Assembly: GCA_021521415.1 (NCBI GenBank)
Contig: JAIQDT010014629.1
Location: 1 to 64,000, forward strand
Direction of reading: 5' to 3'
DNA: 64,000 nucleotides
Source of the DNA: Bidens hawaiensis
Taxonomy: Eukaryota; Streptophyta; Magnoliopsida; Asterales; Asteraceae
Shown here one piece after another: positions 24,636-36,991 of the stretch. The notes beneath the pieces are model-generated. The model worked only from the letters and a program-made list of their open reading frames with translations, searched no databases and had not been told where the DNA came from. Each line of letters starts with the position of its first letter. Position 1 is the first letter of the stretch. The translations under genes were made by a program, and so were the position numbers.

Positions 24636-25055
24636 CGAGTATTCTACCCGGCGCAACGGTAAAACCTAAGCATTGAGGCGGTAAGTCAATACGAATTTGG
24701 TCGATTTTGGTTACGTGCGTTTTGTGCCGGTACAAAAACCAAAAATAAAACAAAAGTTATAAATATTAAGGACCAATGAGGCAGCGCCTGTCAGTAAAAC
24801 TCAAGCGTTGGTAAAAACCCGACCGTTGTTGATCATGGACGTTAAAGCGACCGGTCTATGCAAATTGGGGCTGTTTCCGTCACGTTCTTTACGAAACCGA
24901 CACTAAAACAAAAAAAATTGACATTCGGTTGGTTCTCGTTACTGTAATGGAACTAAAACAAAACAATAACAAAAAAGTCAAAACAAAAAAAAAATTCCAC
25001 CACTAAGGTGTCGCAAAGTGGCCCAATAGGGTCCTTGCGGCACCAAAGTTTTAAA
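24636..25055 (-). mobile_element. Possible degraded Helitron, minus strand
   Basis: Read on the minus strand the segment ends CCGTTGCGCCGGGTAGAATA followed by CTCG. This resembles Helitron 3' ends of the form hairpin, TAGAATA, CTAG. The last tetramer is off consensus and the opposite end is not clear; it seems to abut the next Helitron at 25056. Confidence 0.35.
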
Positions 25056-26012
25056 TCAATAATATATATAAACGAAACCCCTAAAATCCTACGTATCGCG
25101 ATGTGGTCGCTTCATCCTTTTGTGGAAGCCATCAGATTGCTTGATTTTTAAATAGAGGGCTCTCATTGATTTAACCCAAATTCTTAGGTATGGGTCTTAC
25201 CAAAACCAGTTAGTTGTTAAACGGGTTATAACATCTCATTAAATTAAAAATTAATCTTATCAATTATTTGATATGAAAATACTATAAAATAGGGATATAC
25301 CGAAATTTAATATCCAATTTAAAAAGAAAAGGATATTATTTATAATTAATAAATAATTTTATAGTAAAAAATTAAGCGGGTCATGAGCCACCAAATCCAG
25401 ATAGCTTTTAAACGGGTTATAACATATCATTTATTTATGAAATTCTTTCATCATCAAACCAAAAGTATATTATTAACTTTTTTACAATAAAGAAAATTAA
25501 AATAAAAAAAATAAATATTAAAAAACGAAAAATGTAAAACAACAATTCTCTCAGGTCATCAGATTGCTTTATTTGTAAATAAAGGCTTCTCATGTATTTG
25601 ATCCGCATTCACGGGTATAGGTCTCACTAAACCCAAATAGCTTTTAAACGGGTTATAAAATCTCATTATATTAAAAATTAATCTCATCAAATATTTGATA
25701 TGAAAATCCTATAAAATAGGGATATACTAAAAAATAATATCCTATTTTATTTAAAAAAATATATTATTTATAATTAAGAAGCAATTTTATAATAAAGAAA
25801 TTAAACGGGTAATGGGTATCACCAAACCCAGATAGCTTTTAAACCGGATTGTAACATTTCATTTATGTGTGAAACTATTTCATCATCAAACCTCATGTAT
25901 ATTAATTATTAACTGTATTACAATAAATAAAATTAAAATCAAAATATACATATATAAGTATTAAAAATGAATAACATAAATTAACCCCCGTAATACGGGG
26001 GATAAAATCTAG
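25056..26012 (+). mobile_element. Helitron, 957 bp, with four internal subrepeats
   Basis: The 5' end TCAATAATATATATAAACGA lies after A. At the 3' end a perfect hairpin, CCCCCGTAATACGGGGG (25985-26001), is followed by ATAAAAT and CTAG (26009-26012) before T. These are the canonical non-autonomous Helitron termini. The body is built of four related segments, each holding a variant of ACCAAATCCAGATAGCTTTT, AAACGGGTTATAACAT and TCATTWA, at roughly 240-bp spacing. It has no Rep/helicase coding sequence. Confidence 0.85.
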
Positions 26013-27024
26013 TTATATATAGTTATAATTAAACCCTTTTAAGTTAATAAAAACAAAATAATAAATATTCCTAACAATCCATCATCTGAACTGGTATTAA
26101 AAATGTTAAACCCATGTTATCATGGATTATTTGAAGAAACACCAAATTGACCAAATTAAATAGCACATTACACTTGTTGACCCTAACCACACTGAGCAGA
26201 GCCGGGCAAGAGGTGGTGCAGGCCTCGGTGGCCACGTAGGATTTCTGGGGTATTAATATCCATTTAAGTACACAAATTGTGTTTGGAAAAAGATGGCTCT
26301 TTGAAGTTATAATTAAATAGTTAAAGGGTAAAAAAGGGGCTCATATTTTAGTAATCATTTGAGGCGTTTGATATTTCGGAGACTACCTTGGCGTTGATAA
26401 ACATAAATTATGCATATGCGACGTTATTTCATTGAACATAATAGATCCTTTTTTCACGCGGATCTAAGGAAATAATGCATTCTTTAAAAGAAAATGATAT
26501 GATTTAGAATGATAAAAACTCACGAAATCAAACACAATTTTTTACTTAGCATTCTAAATTTGGTAGGTGTTACCAAATTTTAGTAAATCCAAAATTTTAG
26601 TAAAATTTTATTTTTAATAGAATTAAAAATAATTTAAATAAACAACTAAATAAATGCATGAATTGATGTAATCTACAATTCACAAGCTTTACGGTTATAA
26701 CATAATACATAATAATGCTTACTCTTCTATTAAACAATAAACATTGTTTTCTATTATAAAAACTGTTAACTAACTTCGATAAAAGTTGTATACATGACCG
26801 GTTCTATAGTGGCACTCGTTCTTATCATCATGTGTCAACTTTCCTCATACCGAATTATTCTAGAGTAAGTATGAATGTGAATGTTCGATGTTGCCTGAAT
26901 CTTTGAAAAAGTTTTTTAATAAACTAGTCAAACCATTGACGGATTCTTCGTCGATTGAATCCTAGATCTAGTGTAGTTTTTTAAATTGGAATGGTTAACT
27001 TGGGTATTTTATTTTGGGTGCAAT
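26013..27024. other. Intergenic, no gene recognised
   Basis: AT-rich, apart from a short GC-rich patch near 26190-26250. No terminal repeats, exons or RNA genes recognised. Confidence 0.45.
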
Positions 27025-27501
27025 TAGGGGTGACAAATATAACTCATTGAGTTGAATGGGTTGTATTAAAATGTATATAATAGCCGGGTTAAACTAAAAA
27101 AAGAAAAGGATTAAAACAGGTCAAAACGGGTTGATATTTCTTGATTTTTTTTATGGAACGAGAAATTGAGGAAACTTTAAATTATTTTTTTGAATTTTTT
27201 AATTAGGGTTTTCTGAAATCTCAACCAATTTTGACTCATTTCAAAAACCACTCATTAAAAAATTCAAAAAAAAATAATAATTAAAAAATCATAACTCGAA
27301 ATGTAAATCAAAAACTAACAAGGTAAAAAAATTAAAAAGTTTCCTTCGTTTTTCTCGTTCGGTCTAAAAAAAAACTCAAGAAATGTCAACATGTTTTGAC
27401 TCATTTCAATCATTTTCTTTTTTTAGTTTGACCCATTCTGACTCATTATATACATTTTAATACAACTCATTAAACCCAATGGGTCACATTTGCCACCCCT
27501 A
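27025..27501. mobile_element. Foldback MITE with ~55-bp TIRs
   Basis: TAGGGGTGACAAATATAACT at the left matches the complement of the right end TTTGCCACCCCTA, and similarity continues through TGGGTTGTATTAAAATGTAT for about 55 bp. The interior is AT-rich with further self-complementary parts (GAAACTTT against AAAGTTTC). hAT-like ends; the flanks do not give a clean duplication. Confidence 0.75.
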
Positions 27502-30026
27502 GGTTCATTGTTCTAAGATTGGGTCGTTGGTACTGTACGTAACGTATACTATCATTGTGGTATTATTAGGACTTATTAGTATCGAGCCCACTAACCCAGT
27601 TTATATCTTTATATATGGTAATCACCAATTGAATGAATGCAATTAAGTCTTTTATAATCTTACAATTGGTTGGTCGTTGAACTTGAGTCCTCATGCGTAG
27701 ATCTTTCTTCAGACGTGCATGATCAATTTGCGATCGATCCATGTCCTGGCCATTTTCTCTTATGAAAATTATGCAACGGTGCTTGGTAGTTACTACACAG
27801 TTGACCCATGGTGCGATCATGTACCAACCTTTAAGACTGCATATTGATTTTCATCTTTGTTTTGAATCACTTGATTATATTTGTTCCTTAGACGTAGATA
27901 CGAGAAGATTTTGAGCATATGATCTTTATAGAATTAGCAATGGAGTCTCATGTTGCTACTTCTTATAAGCATAAAAAGATGCACTTTGATGAGTAACAAG
28001 TATGCGACAACAATATCGACTATCTCCTTACAACATACTATGATTAGTATGGGGAGGTTGTCCAAATACACATTGTTGACGTCTTTGTGTTCTTTGTATA
28101 TAGTTTATAATCTTCAATTTAACGTCACGGTCTTCAAAGCGATGATTCATTCTCTTCAAAGTAAATATTATAGGGTATCAAATGCACGAGAATGATATGT
28201 TGGATTCATAATCTTGCCATTTGAGCTTCCCTGTCTTTACTTAGCACAACTATTGTCTACTTTGTGAACATTAGCACGATATACATTTCACCAACTTGGT
28301 TTAATATCAAAGTACAAAGCATACTAAAAATCATATTCAATTGATTTGTCTGAGAATAAGTTATTATGGTAGCTCATTTTCTAACTAGTCCTTTCTGTAT
28401 TAACTTGAATATGAGTTTACTCATCAATAAATATAGCTAGATTTGCTTTGTTACCCTTATTTTTGGTTGGTTAAGCCTAGGTAATTAGTCATATGATATC
28501 AAATTTCTACAATATATTTATATAAAAAAATTATCAGTATCAGAGGGATGATGGTCTATAAAGGGGAATGAAGTCCCACCAACACATGCACATGAAAAGA
28601 AGAGACCAGAATCATGAGAAAGAATGGTTCACACATCAAAGTGATCGTTTTCACAACCAAATGGACACCAAATCTTTGGGGAGCTTGGGCAAAACCCATT
28701 TGACACAAATGCCCTTAGGCCCCACTTATTAAAAATTCTATATGATTGTACACACATCTTTCTATCTTTAGGTATTAATATATGGGAATTTCATGTATAT
28801 AATATACACACATATAGATAGATATGTACGTTTTGACAGGCATATTTGGAAATGAAACTATAAAAAATTGAAATAACAAAAACACTAAAGTCGATGGCCA
28901 TGAAAGTATAATGTTAAAGCAATGATTATGTCTAAATAGCACCCCCCCCCCCCTTTTTTTTTTACTTTTAACCTTAATAAAAGTATGCAAATCTGAATAT
29001 GTGAAAAAGGCTCCAGTCCAAATTAGATGGTTTACATATGGGTGGTCTTGTTTTAACAGTTATATCATATATTAAACGATTTTAACAGCTATCATATAGC
29101 TTATATAATAATATTTAACCAAAAAATGAAAAGTTTGATTCATTTAACTTCTTATATGTAACAAAAAAGAAGTTAAACAAGAGGTGAATAACATACATAG
29201 ATCTTATAAAATAATAGATTTTATAACTGCCCATCTTTTTTTCTTGATGTGCAAGATGTTGTTTTGGGACGAGATAAAATTTTTGGCCGGTACTAACGAG
29301 GGATATTGTTCCCTTCTATCCCGATCCTTTCACCCTTTATTAATCGTTTGCGATCGGCAAATTAGTCACAATAATGGTGAAGGGGATTAGGATGTATATA
29401 ATATTAAAACATAAAAGGTTAAAAGAATAAAAACGACAAAAACAAGACAATAATTAAAAAAAAGTTTGTTTGATGTGAAATTTGGATTGAGGGAGGTAAC
29501 ACATTGAGGTGATGGGTATATCTTTACTCTAATATACATGTGTGTGTTTTAGTAATATTCTTTTGAGAATAGTTCTATGGATAGACATACATGATACATG
29601 CATGACGTTGCATGTACACATATTACTTACAAATATGCCATTTGCATAGCGTCATAGAATGATATAAACATATGCGTCTTTGTTAAAATTCTTTTAGCAC
29701 ACAGTTATGAATAGACATATATGCATGCACACATACGGCTTACATAGGTATATACGTGTTTATTAATATTCTTCTAAAACAAATCAACTTAACGGCCAGT
29801 CATGAATACCTTGGTTGAATGGTCAAGTAGCCATTTTAGCTACTTGGCTACATGATCTTTCACACAATCACACACTTTCATTATTTAATTACTTCTAAAC
29901 AATCATAATATTTTCTTTTTAAACACTTACATAGTTATGTGTGATATCTCAGCCTCTTCTTTTCTTGACTACACAAGTGCACAAGTATTGTAGTTGATGT
30001 TTTCCCGAACTTAATTAGAATGCTAG
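27502..30026. other. Intergenic, no gene recognised
   Basis: Several short frames (27566-27820 minus, 27950-28195 plus) lack any motif I can name. A 12-base C homopolymer is at 28942-28953. The stretch 29540-29780 contains a decayed tandem duplication of about 155 bp (ATTCTTTT, GAATAGACATA, GCATGCACACATA-type words repeated). Nothing else supported. Confidence 0.4.
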
Positions 30027-30035
30027 TTAAATAAA

Positions 30036-30496
30036 GGGAAAACACTATAGAATAGTAATCAAGTTTCAAGTTTGTTTCGATTAAGTCAGTCATATTTTGT
30101 TTTGTCCAAATCAAGTCACTCAACTTTCAGTTTATCTTAATTAGATCACTTAAATTTCAATTGGTATTCTAAAACGAGAGGGACGACTACTATATTATTG
30201 TAAGTGATATATTTACTGATAAAAAATAAAAAACTGTTGGTTTAAATGACGTTTATATTATTAATGAACAATTAAAATGAAGGTAAAAAGGATAGTATTA
30301 TAACATTTATTGAAAGTTTAGTGATCTAATTGAGCTAAAACTGAAAGTTGAGTGACCTAAATCAAATACACTGAAAGTTGAGTGACCTAATTGAGACAAA
30401 ATTGAAAGTCGAGTGACCTAATTGAGACAAAATAAAATATAAGTAACTTAATTGGAACAAACTTAAAACTTGGTTACTATTCTACAAACTTGTCGC
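30036..30496. mobile_element. MULE-type MITE, 461 bp, long TIRs
   Basis: A perfect 9-bp duplication, TTAAATAAA (30027-30035 and 30497-30505), flanks the element. The arms are long and imperfectly complementary (about 120 bp), both containing AGAATAGTAA, AAGTTTGTT and the complement of TTGAGTGACCTAATTGAGAC. The right arm carries four tandem variants of GAAAGTTGAGTGACCTAATT. Non-coding. Arm length plus a 9-bp duplication point to Mutator. Confidence 0.8.
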
Positions 30497-30523
30497 TTAA
30501 ATAAAATATGAGTAAAAACTTAA

Positions 30524-31484
30524 ATTATATAATATATATAAACGAAAACCCTAAAATCCTACGTGTCGCGATTTGGTCGCTCCCCCCTTTTATGGAAGCC
30601 ACCAGATTGCTTAATTTTTAAATGAAGACCTCTTATTGATTTAACCCAAATTCATGGGTATGGATCTTACCAAAACCAGATAACTCTTAAATGGGTTATA
30701 ACATCTCATTAAATTAAAAATTAATCTTACCAGTTATTTGATATGAAAATCCTATAAAATAGGGATATAATAAAATTTAATATCCAATTTAAAAAAAGGA
30801 TATTATTTATAATTAAACAATTTTAAAGTAAAAAACATAAGCGGGTCATGGGTCACCAAATCTAGATATCTTTTTAAACGGGTTATAACATATCATTTAT
30901 TTATGAAACTCTTTCATCATCAAACCCTAAATATATTATTAACTTTCTTACAATAAAGAAAATTAAAATCCAAAAAATAAATATTAAAAAACGAAAAATG
31001 TAAAACAACCATTCTCTCAAGCCATCAGATTGCTTTATTTGTAAATGAAGATTTCACACGCAGTTGATCCGAATTCATGGGTAAAGGTCTCACAAAACCC
31101 AGATAACTCTTAAATGAGTTATAACATCTCATTATATTAAAAGTTAATCTCATAAAATATTTGATATGAAAATCCTATAAAATATGGATATACTAAAAAT
31201 TAATATCCTATTTTATTTTAAAAAAAGATGTTATTTATAATTAATAAACAATTTTATAATAAAGAAAATAAACGGGTAATGAGTATCACCCAACCCAGAT
31301 AGCTTTTAAACCGGATTATAACATATCATTTATTTGTGAAAACCATTTTATCATCAAACCTCAAGTATATTAATTATTAACTTTCTGATAATAAATAAAA
31401 TTAAAATTCAAATATACATATATATATAAATATTAAAAACGAATAACGTAAAACGACCCCCGTAATACGGGGGATAAAATCTAG
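30524..31484 (+). mobile_element. Helitron, ~961 bp, second full-length copy
   Basis: Closely similar along its length to 25056-26012, with the same four subrepeats. The 3' end is complete: hairpin CCCCCGTAATACGGGGG (31457-31473), ATAAAAT, CTAG (31481-31484), then T. The 5' terminus reads TTATATAATATATATAAACG, so the initial TC seems lost or mutated and the exact left border is uncertain by a few bases. Non-coding. Confidence 0.8.
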
Positions 31485-31795
31485 TACGCTAATAAATTAG
31501 CATGTGAATTGTTATTTATGAGCGGCATACTACACCTATATTTATATACTAGATTTCATATCATAGGAAGAAACCTAAATTAGAGGAGCCAGTTATATCT
31601 ATTTTGATGTTTCAGCTCGTTTAAGCTCGCTTCCGGTGTTCTTTCGCCTAAATAATATATTGTTGTCAAGAAATAAAATGTCTCTATTCTGTTGCTCTTA
31701 TATCTACATTAGCTTATTTAGATAGTTTTTAAAGTTTGAAAATTATCTTGTTTTCGTATTGTTTCTATATATATAAAGCGATAACTTTTTTTGGA
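31485..31795. other. Intergenic spacer
   Basis: AT-rich with no recognised feature, between the Helitron and the SINE. Confidence 0.45.
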
Positions 31796-32117
31796 ACGAC
31801 CAACTAAGTGACGCCGGGTATTCCGTACGCGGCCCTCAATGGCTAAAGGTAGCCCGAGCCGGCCACGAGTTCGGTCGGACGGACGGAGCCCCTAGTGGTC
31901 CACCTATTGAGGGATTTCCTGGATAAAACCTGACCCTCACGCCCGCCAAGCGGCACGACAGCGAGTAGCCGGTAAAATCGGGTGAGATAAGGACTCAAAC
32001 CCTGGCAAGCCAGGGTCATCCCTCATATCTCACATATAAATTGGTGATAGGGAGGTTTGAACCACCTAACTCTCACCAGTAAAGTGAATGCTCTACCATT
32101 GAGCCACATTCAATTTA
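31796..32117 (-). mobile_element. SINE copy 2, near full length
   Basis: Read on the minus strand: the tRNA-like head has box A TGGCTCAATGGTAGAG and box B GGTTCAAACCTCC. Next come AACCCTGGCTTGCCAGGG-type sequence as an inverted CCTGGCTTGCCAGG, the CTAGGGGCTCCGTCCGTCC core and a short A-tail (T-run at 31796). Such RNA polymerase III promoters are internal. Flanking duplication is not clear, so it is older than copy 3. Confidence 0.85.
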
Positions 32118-32254
32118 TACGAGTTATCAAATGCACAAAAAATATTCAACAACAATATTCAATTCTGTTCTCTCTAAATTCTTTTAATAGTTTATAAAAA
32201 AATCTTTAAACATTAAATACGTACATACACGTATACATGTGTATGGATTGTCCA
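32118..32254. other. Intergenic spacer
   Basis: Short AT-rich gap before the interrupted minus-strand Helitron. No feature seen. Confidence 0.4.
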
Positions 32255-33504
32255 TCATATAATATTTTTTCTCGGGATTGGTTTACATTATTCGTTTATA
32301 ATGTTTATATATTTTTTAAGATTTTAATTTTATTTATTGTAAGAAAATTAATAATATACTTAGGATTTGATAATAAAAGTGTTTCACAAATAAATGAGAT
32401 ATTAAAATCCGATTTAAAGTTTATCTAGGTTTAATGAGACCCATGACCCACTTATTTTTTTTATTACTATAAACTTGTTTCTTAATTATATATAATATAT
32501 TTTTTTAAATCGGATATTAATTTTAGTACATCTCTGTTTTATAGGATTTTTATATCAAATATTTGGTGAGATTATTTTAATTTAATGATATTGTGACATT
32601 CGTCAAATTTCGATTCGTATTTGTATTTGTAAACCCGACCCGATGGGTCGTTTCGATGTATTAAATGTTTTAATAAAGTGATTCTCGACATTTAATGTTC
32701 ATTATTCGTTGTTCATTGTTATAAATTCCCGAGCCTTAACGTACGAGTAAACGCATAAATAATCCAAAACCGAACACTATTTAATTCGATTATTTAGTTT
32801 AGGGTTAAAAGTGTAAAATTTGAAAACTTATTTTAACTTAAAAGAATTTAAAATTTCATTTAAAAGGTTATGAAACTTGAGGGACCAGAAATGAAAATAA
32901 TTCAAATTATATTATTAAAATACCCAACCCTAGCCGCCCCCCCCCCCTCTTCCTCGTTTTTCCGGCCCGGTTTTCCGGCCACCGGAAAAACGGCTCCAGC
33001 CGCCTCCAACCTTCCTTTAAGACTTTTTTTTATATAAAATAAATTATATAAAACTCAATTATCTTCGTAAATACACCCTAACAACTTATTTAATTATCGT
33101 ATAACAACCTATAAATCGCGATTAATACCCGTGATCCTCGCTGGAAAATCTGGATAACCAAATCAACGAATTAATGCGTATACGCTCCACCCCGTAGTAT
33201 AAATAGAACCCAAACCTTCGTCACAACTTGCTCATCCTCTCCAACCCCCCCTCTAATACACAGATTTTCTGTAATTGGGAGATTCTTTAATTTATTTTCC
33301 GGCAACCGGGTTTCGACCAAAACGATACATTATAAGGTAATTGTTATATACTTTTTAGTGTTGATGAACCAACAAACAAAACCCCTAAACTTAATTGAGC
33401 AAACGTGGAACAGAATCACCAATTGAAATTCTAGGGTTCTTCTTGAAGAAGATGAACCTGAAGTATATTATATATATATATTCTTATGTTTTCAATGAAT
33501 GTAA

Positions 33505-33595
33505 ACTCAGCTCAACTAGTTAACGCGTATGGATAACAAATAAGAGACCCGGGTTCGAAACCCGGGTCACGCATGACTTCCTTCTTTTTTTTATA
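33505..33595 (+). repeat. tRNA-like module A inside the solo LTR
   Basis: CTCAGCTCAACTAGTTAACG resembles box A with a D-arm, and GACCCGGGTTCGAAACCCGG gives a perfect T-arm-like hairpin holding box B (GGTTCGAAACC). A short T-rich tail follows (33582-33592). The acceptor stem and CCA-ready end are not recognisable, so it is not called a tRNA gene. It resembles a minimal SINE or tRNA-derived insertion. Confidence 0.5.
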
Positions 33596-33669
33596 TAACA
33601 TGTTATTATTTAACCAAAATTATTAGAAACTGTTATTATATTTAAACAAGGGAAACCAAGCATAAACGA

Positions 33670-33765
33670 ATGTTCACCCTAGCTCAACTGGTTACACACT
33701 GCACATGTAAACCTCAAGACCCGGGTTCGAAACCCAGGTCAGCCATATTCCTTTTATTTAATTTT
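33670..33765 (+). repeat. tRNA-like module B inside the solo LTR
   Basis: The same layout as the module 170 bp upstream: CCTAGCTCAACTGGTTACAC (box A-like), then GACCCGGGTTCGAAACCCAG (box B in a T-arm-like hairpin), then TCAGCCATATTCC and a T-rich tail. The two modules differ between the boxes, so they are old duplicates or two independent insertions. Confidence 0.5.
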
Positions 33766-35157
33766 TCACCTAATTAATAAATCCTTTTTAATCATTAAAA
33801 ATCAAAATAAATTAAAAAAAAAAACCTTTTTAAATTAAATTAAAATTATGTAAATTAACTATAAAATATAACTCACCATATCACCCTTAAAAACCAAGTT
33901 TCTCGTTTTCATAAGCCGCTATTAAAAATCATTTAATAATTGCAAAGTAAACTTTAATTCTCTAAAAATCGTTTTGTTAAAGCAACAATTATATTTTCGA
34001 CTTATAAACAATAGTTCAAGCTTTTTGAATATATAAATTTTGTTTTCTCGCCATTAAAGTGCTTAAATTGTATTAATAACCAAGTCGTCGTTAAAACATA
34101 AATAATAATATAATAATCTAAGAGCCATAAGATTCGTAATAAAATTATAAAATAATGACTAAATTCTAAAAATTATTCGTGTAATTAATCAACTTTAGAA
34201 TCCCGTTAGAATAGCCGTTAAAAGTCGTGTTTATTCTTATTTATAGTTCGTACGGATTGACCGCTTCGGTTTCCTTTGACGCCTTCAAGTTATTCTTATT
34301 CCTTTTTCACTACAACTACTAAGGTGAGTTTTTCACCACCCCTTTTTAATTTTTTAATGTTTTGGGGTAGCATATGTATCCTTATGAAAAATTCAAGCAT
34401 TGTTTCTTCTATTACAAAACTACAATTCGTATATGGACTTGTGTGTTACTTGTATTACTTGCACGAATATTACTTGCACGATTGGGAAGCCTCATTAAGT
34501 ATGATCATACGCCCCCCTTTGCACTCTGGTCCATTTGTACCGAGTGGAAAAGGGCCTCATTATCCAAGTACGTTGGTTGTTACCAATTGGAAAGGACCTT
34601 ACTTGCGCGATTATCCAAGTACGTTGGTTGTACCAACTGGAAAGGACTTGCTCGTTTATCACATGTCTATGAATTGTATGGTTTTTATGTACTTATTTAA
34701 ACTGTGGAAACTCACCAGCTATATTTAAAGCTGACCATATTTTATACATATGTTACAGGTACCGTGATTAGAGGTTGAGGTATTGAAGACACTTAGATTA
34801 CTTAGGGTATTTCAATAAAAGAACTATTGTGATGGTTATGTTTTGGTTTGAACTTGTATTGTTACTTTCGAACTTGTGTTACTTGACTTATTAAATGAAT
34901 TAATGTTATTATGGTCACTTAATAGTGCCACGTGTGTTTGAGCAATCTGTACGTCACACTCGGGCGTTTCCGCTTAAGCCTGGGTGTTACAGATATGTTA
35001 TACCCCGTTTAAGGGTTATCTGGGTTTTGTGAGACCCATGCCCATGAATTCAGATCAAATGCATGAGAAGACTCTATTTACAAATAAAATAGTCCGATGA
35101 CTTAAAAAAATATAGGAAGCAACCAGATTTAAATGTTTCGTTTATATATATTTAAGA

Positions 35158-36110
35158 TATTAAAACAGAAACTAGTATAAGGAATCCTATATGTATAATT
35201 AAATGGCCCTAAGTGATTATTGACATAGGTATGGATATAATATGCATAGAAATGAGCAAGTGGAAATTTATGTTATTCATAAACCATGATTTGGATTGGG
35301 GAAGGAAGGTTCCCCTCTTCACCATGGCATGCTTAGGTAATTATGTCCATGGACCATTCGCATAGCATTGCATTGCATTGCATCGATGCACATAATGATG
35401 TCTCTCTAGTCAACTTAAAACATCTAATTGTTTCACCATAATTTTTGCGATGGAGCCATACCCCATAATCATAAGTTAACTTAATGAGTTGCAATAGTTT
35501 ATAATATATTATTGCCAAACACTTCCATTTATATTAGCATATAGTTAATGACATTAATCAAAACTAAATGGCCTGACGAATTTAGTACAGACTCGGTTCT
35601 TTAGACTGTCATTTTCAATGTTTTTAGCCCTGTAGCTCTCTTTGGTGTATACCAAAGACGTGAAGAGGCTATGATACGTTTACTCGTATTTGTCACAATT
35701 TCTAGGTAGATGAATTAGGAGTCAAATATATCGTTGCATATTGTATATTCACGAATTGTCTCACATTTTAGGGTTGTAATACATAATACATATGCACTCC
35801 TATTTTGAATTTTTTTAAATTATCTGATAAAATATTCTCACTCACTCAAATAATGTGGTGTTTTTTTTAACAATTTAATCTATTTGATTAGAAACATCTT
35901 TTCTAACAAAATGATCCATGGATCATGAGAATCAAATCATCAATGTTTCAAGTTAAGTTGGACACTTGGGCCTATAAATTCTATCACTGCATCAGTGCAT
36001 TGTTTAAGTTTTACAGTATGGTAATGGGCCATGTCAGTATTAGCCCATGTGGTAGTGTTGTAACTTGTAGGTAAATTTGACTCCACTGATCGGTTTAAAG
36101 ATAATAATAG
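35158..36110. other. Intergenic, no gene recognised
   Basis: AT-rich. GCATTGCATTGCATTGCATC at 35363-35382 is a 5-bp microrepeat. No coding exons or terminal repeats. It ends in the left target duplication of the next element. Confidence 0.45.
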
Positions 36111-36429
36111 CAATGTTTTCGTAACCGGATCGGATAGCGAACCGGACGGGTAACCGGTTCAACCGGTTTGACAGGCCGAACAACTTTCGTCTAAAACCAA
36201 ATGACGGTTGGAGATGAAAATAATTTTTTTCAAAATAAAAGATATATTTTTTTATAATAAAGCCGGTTCAATAAGTCCAGTTTTCCGGTAAGACCGGGCT
36301 GGCCGGTTCAGACCGGCCGGTTCTGTAGGAACCGAGCGAACTACATAGAACCGGACTGGTTAGTGTACCGAATCCCGGTCGGACCGGTTGGACCAGCCGG
36401 TCCGGTCCAGTACGGTCTCAACAACATTG
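36111..36429. mobile_element. hAT-like MITE rich in CCGGTT motifs, 319 bp
   Basis: Ends CAATGTTTTCG and complement of CAATGTTGTTG. Flanks AATAATAG and GATAATAG agree at 7 of 8 positions, which suits a hAT duplication. The interior is a dense set of ACCGG/CCGGT words (at least 20) in both orientations. Non-coding. Confidence 0.65.
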
Positions 36430-36437
36430 GATAATAG

Positions 36438-36983
36438 TATACTCGTCAATGCATTTCTCAGGTGATTATTGGCATGTTTCACCTTATCAAAAAACTTTAA
36501 TCCTTAGATTTCTTTTATAATTGCTACACATTATTGTTGGAAAAAAAACTTCAGAGCACCCGCCTTATGAAAGGACAAAAGTGTCTCAAGGACTCCAGTC
36601 AGCTGCTTCCTTGTAGTCGTCAGCTTGTTTTTGATAGATTTGATCGGGTGACATTTTTTTCCTTCGACGGACTCACGACTTCATTGAAGTTGTTTTTCAA
36701 CTGGAGGAGAAAGAGTTAACTATCAACACTTGGACTATCCGGGCTCGAATAACAAGACTTTAAGAGTTTTACATTATAGACTCTAGATTTCTCTCAATGC
36801 ATGTTTTGTCGTTATTAAAACATGTGGATAATATATTTTATAGAATTTTTTAATTCATAAATTTAAGATTCAAAACAACATATCGTTAAAAACATTTGAC
36901 TATGAAATGGAGGAGTTCTTTGGTTCAAGTCACATAGACGACAAGGATTAAAAGAAACTTGCCGTTCCAAAAAATATAAAATA
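36438..36983. other. Intergenic spacer
   Basis: No recognised gene. A 61-codon plus frame at 36534-36719 lacks any motif. Confidence 0.4.
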
Positions 36984-36991
36984 GTGCTTAT

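Larger units (their letters stand above)
32592..34991 (+). mobile_element. Solo LTR, 2,400 bp, Ty3/Gypsy-like
   Basis: Starts TGTGACATTCG and ends CTGGGTGTTACA (TG...CA), with a perfect 5-bp duplication GATAT on each side (32587-32591 and 34992-34996). A TATAAATA box is at 33198-33205. No second LTR, primer-binding site or internal domain is next to it, so it most likely arose by LTR-LTR recombination. Length and ends resemble LTRs of the large Tekay/Del-type chromoviruses; that clade call is inference. The C-run at 32937-32947 and two tRNA-like modules (33500-33765) are odd features. Overlapping frames at 34276-34728 are LTR sequence, including a local duplication (GTACGTTGGTTGT twice). Confidence 0.88.
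32255..35157 (-). mobile_element. Minus-strand Helitron copy split by a solo LTR
   Basis: Segments 32255-32591 and 34992-35157 are the two parts of one reverse-oriented member of the 25056/30524 family. They share GAGACCCATGACCC, CATCTCTGTTTTATAGGAT and, on the far side, GGTTATCTGGGTTTTGTGAG. The minus-strand 5' end TCTTAAATATATATAAACGA is intact at 35157, after A. The 3' end is decayed: the hairpin region near 32270 reads TCTCGGGATTGG. Joined, the copy is about 500 bp. Confidence 0.7.

Noticed and set aside
33505..33765. Possible functional tRNA genes
   Set aside because: Only box A/B and a T-arm are recognisable; acceptor stem and anticodon arm do not form properly.
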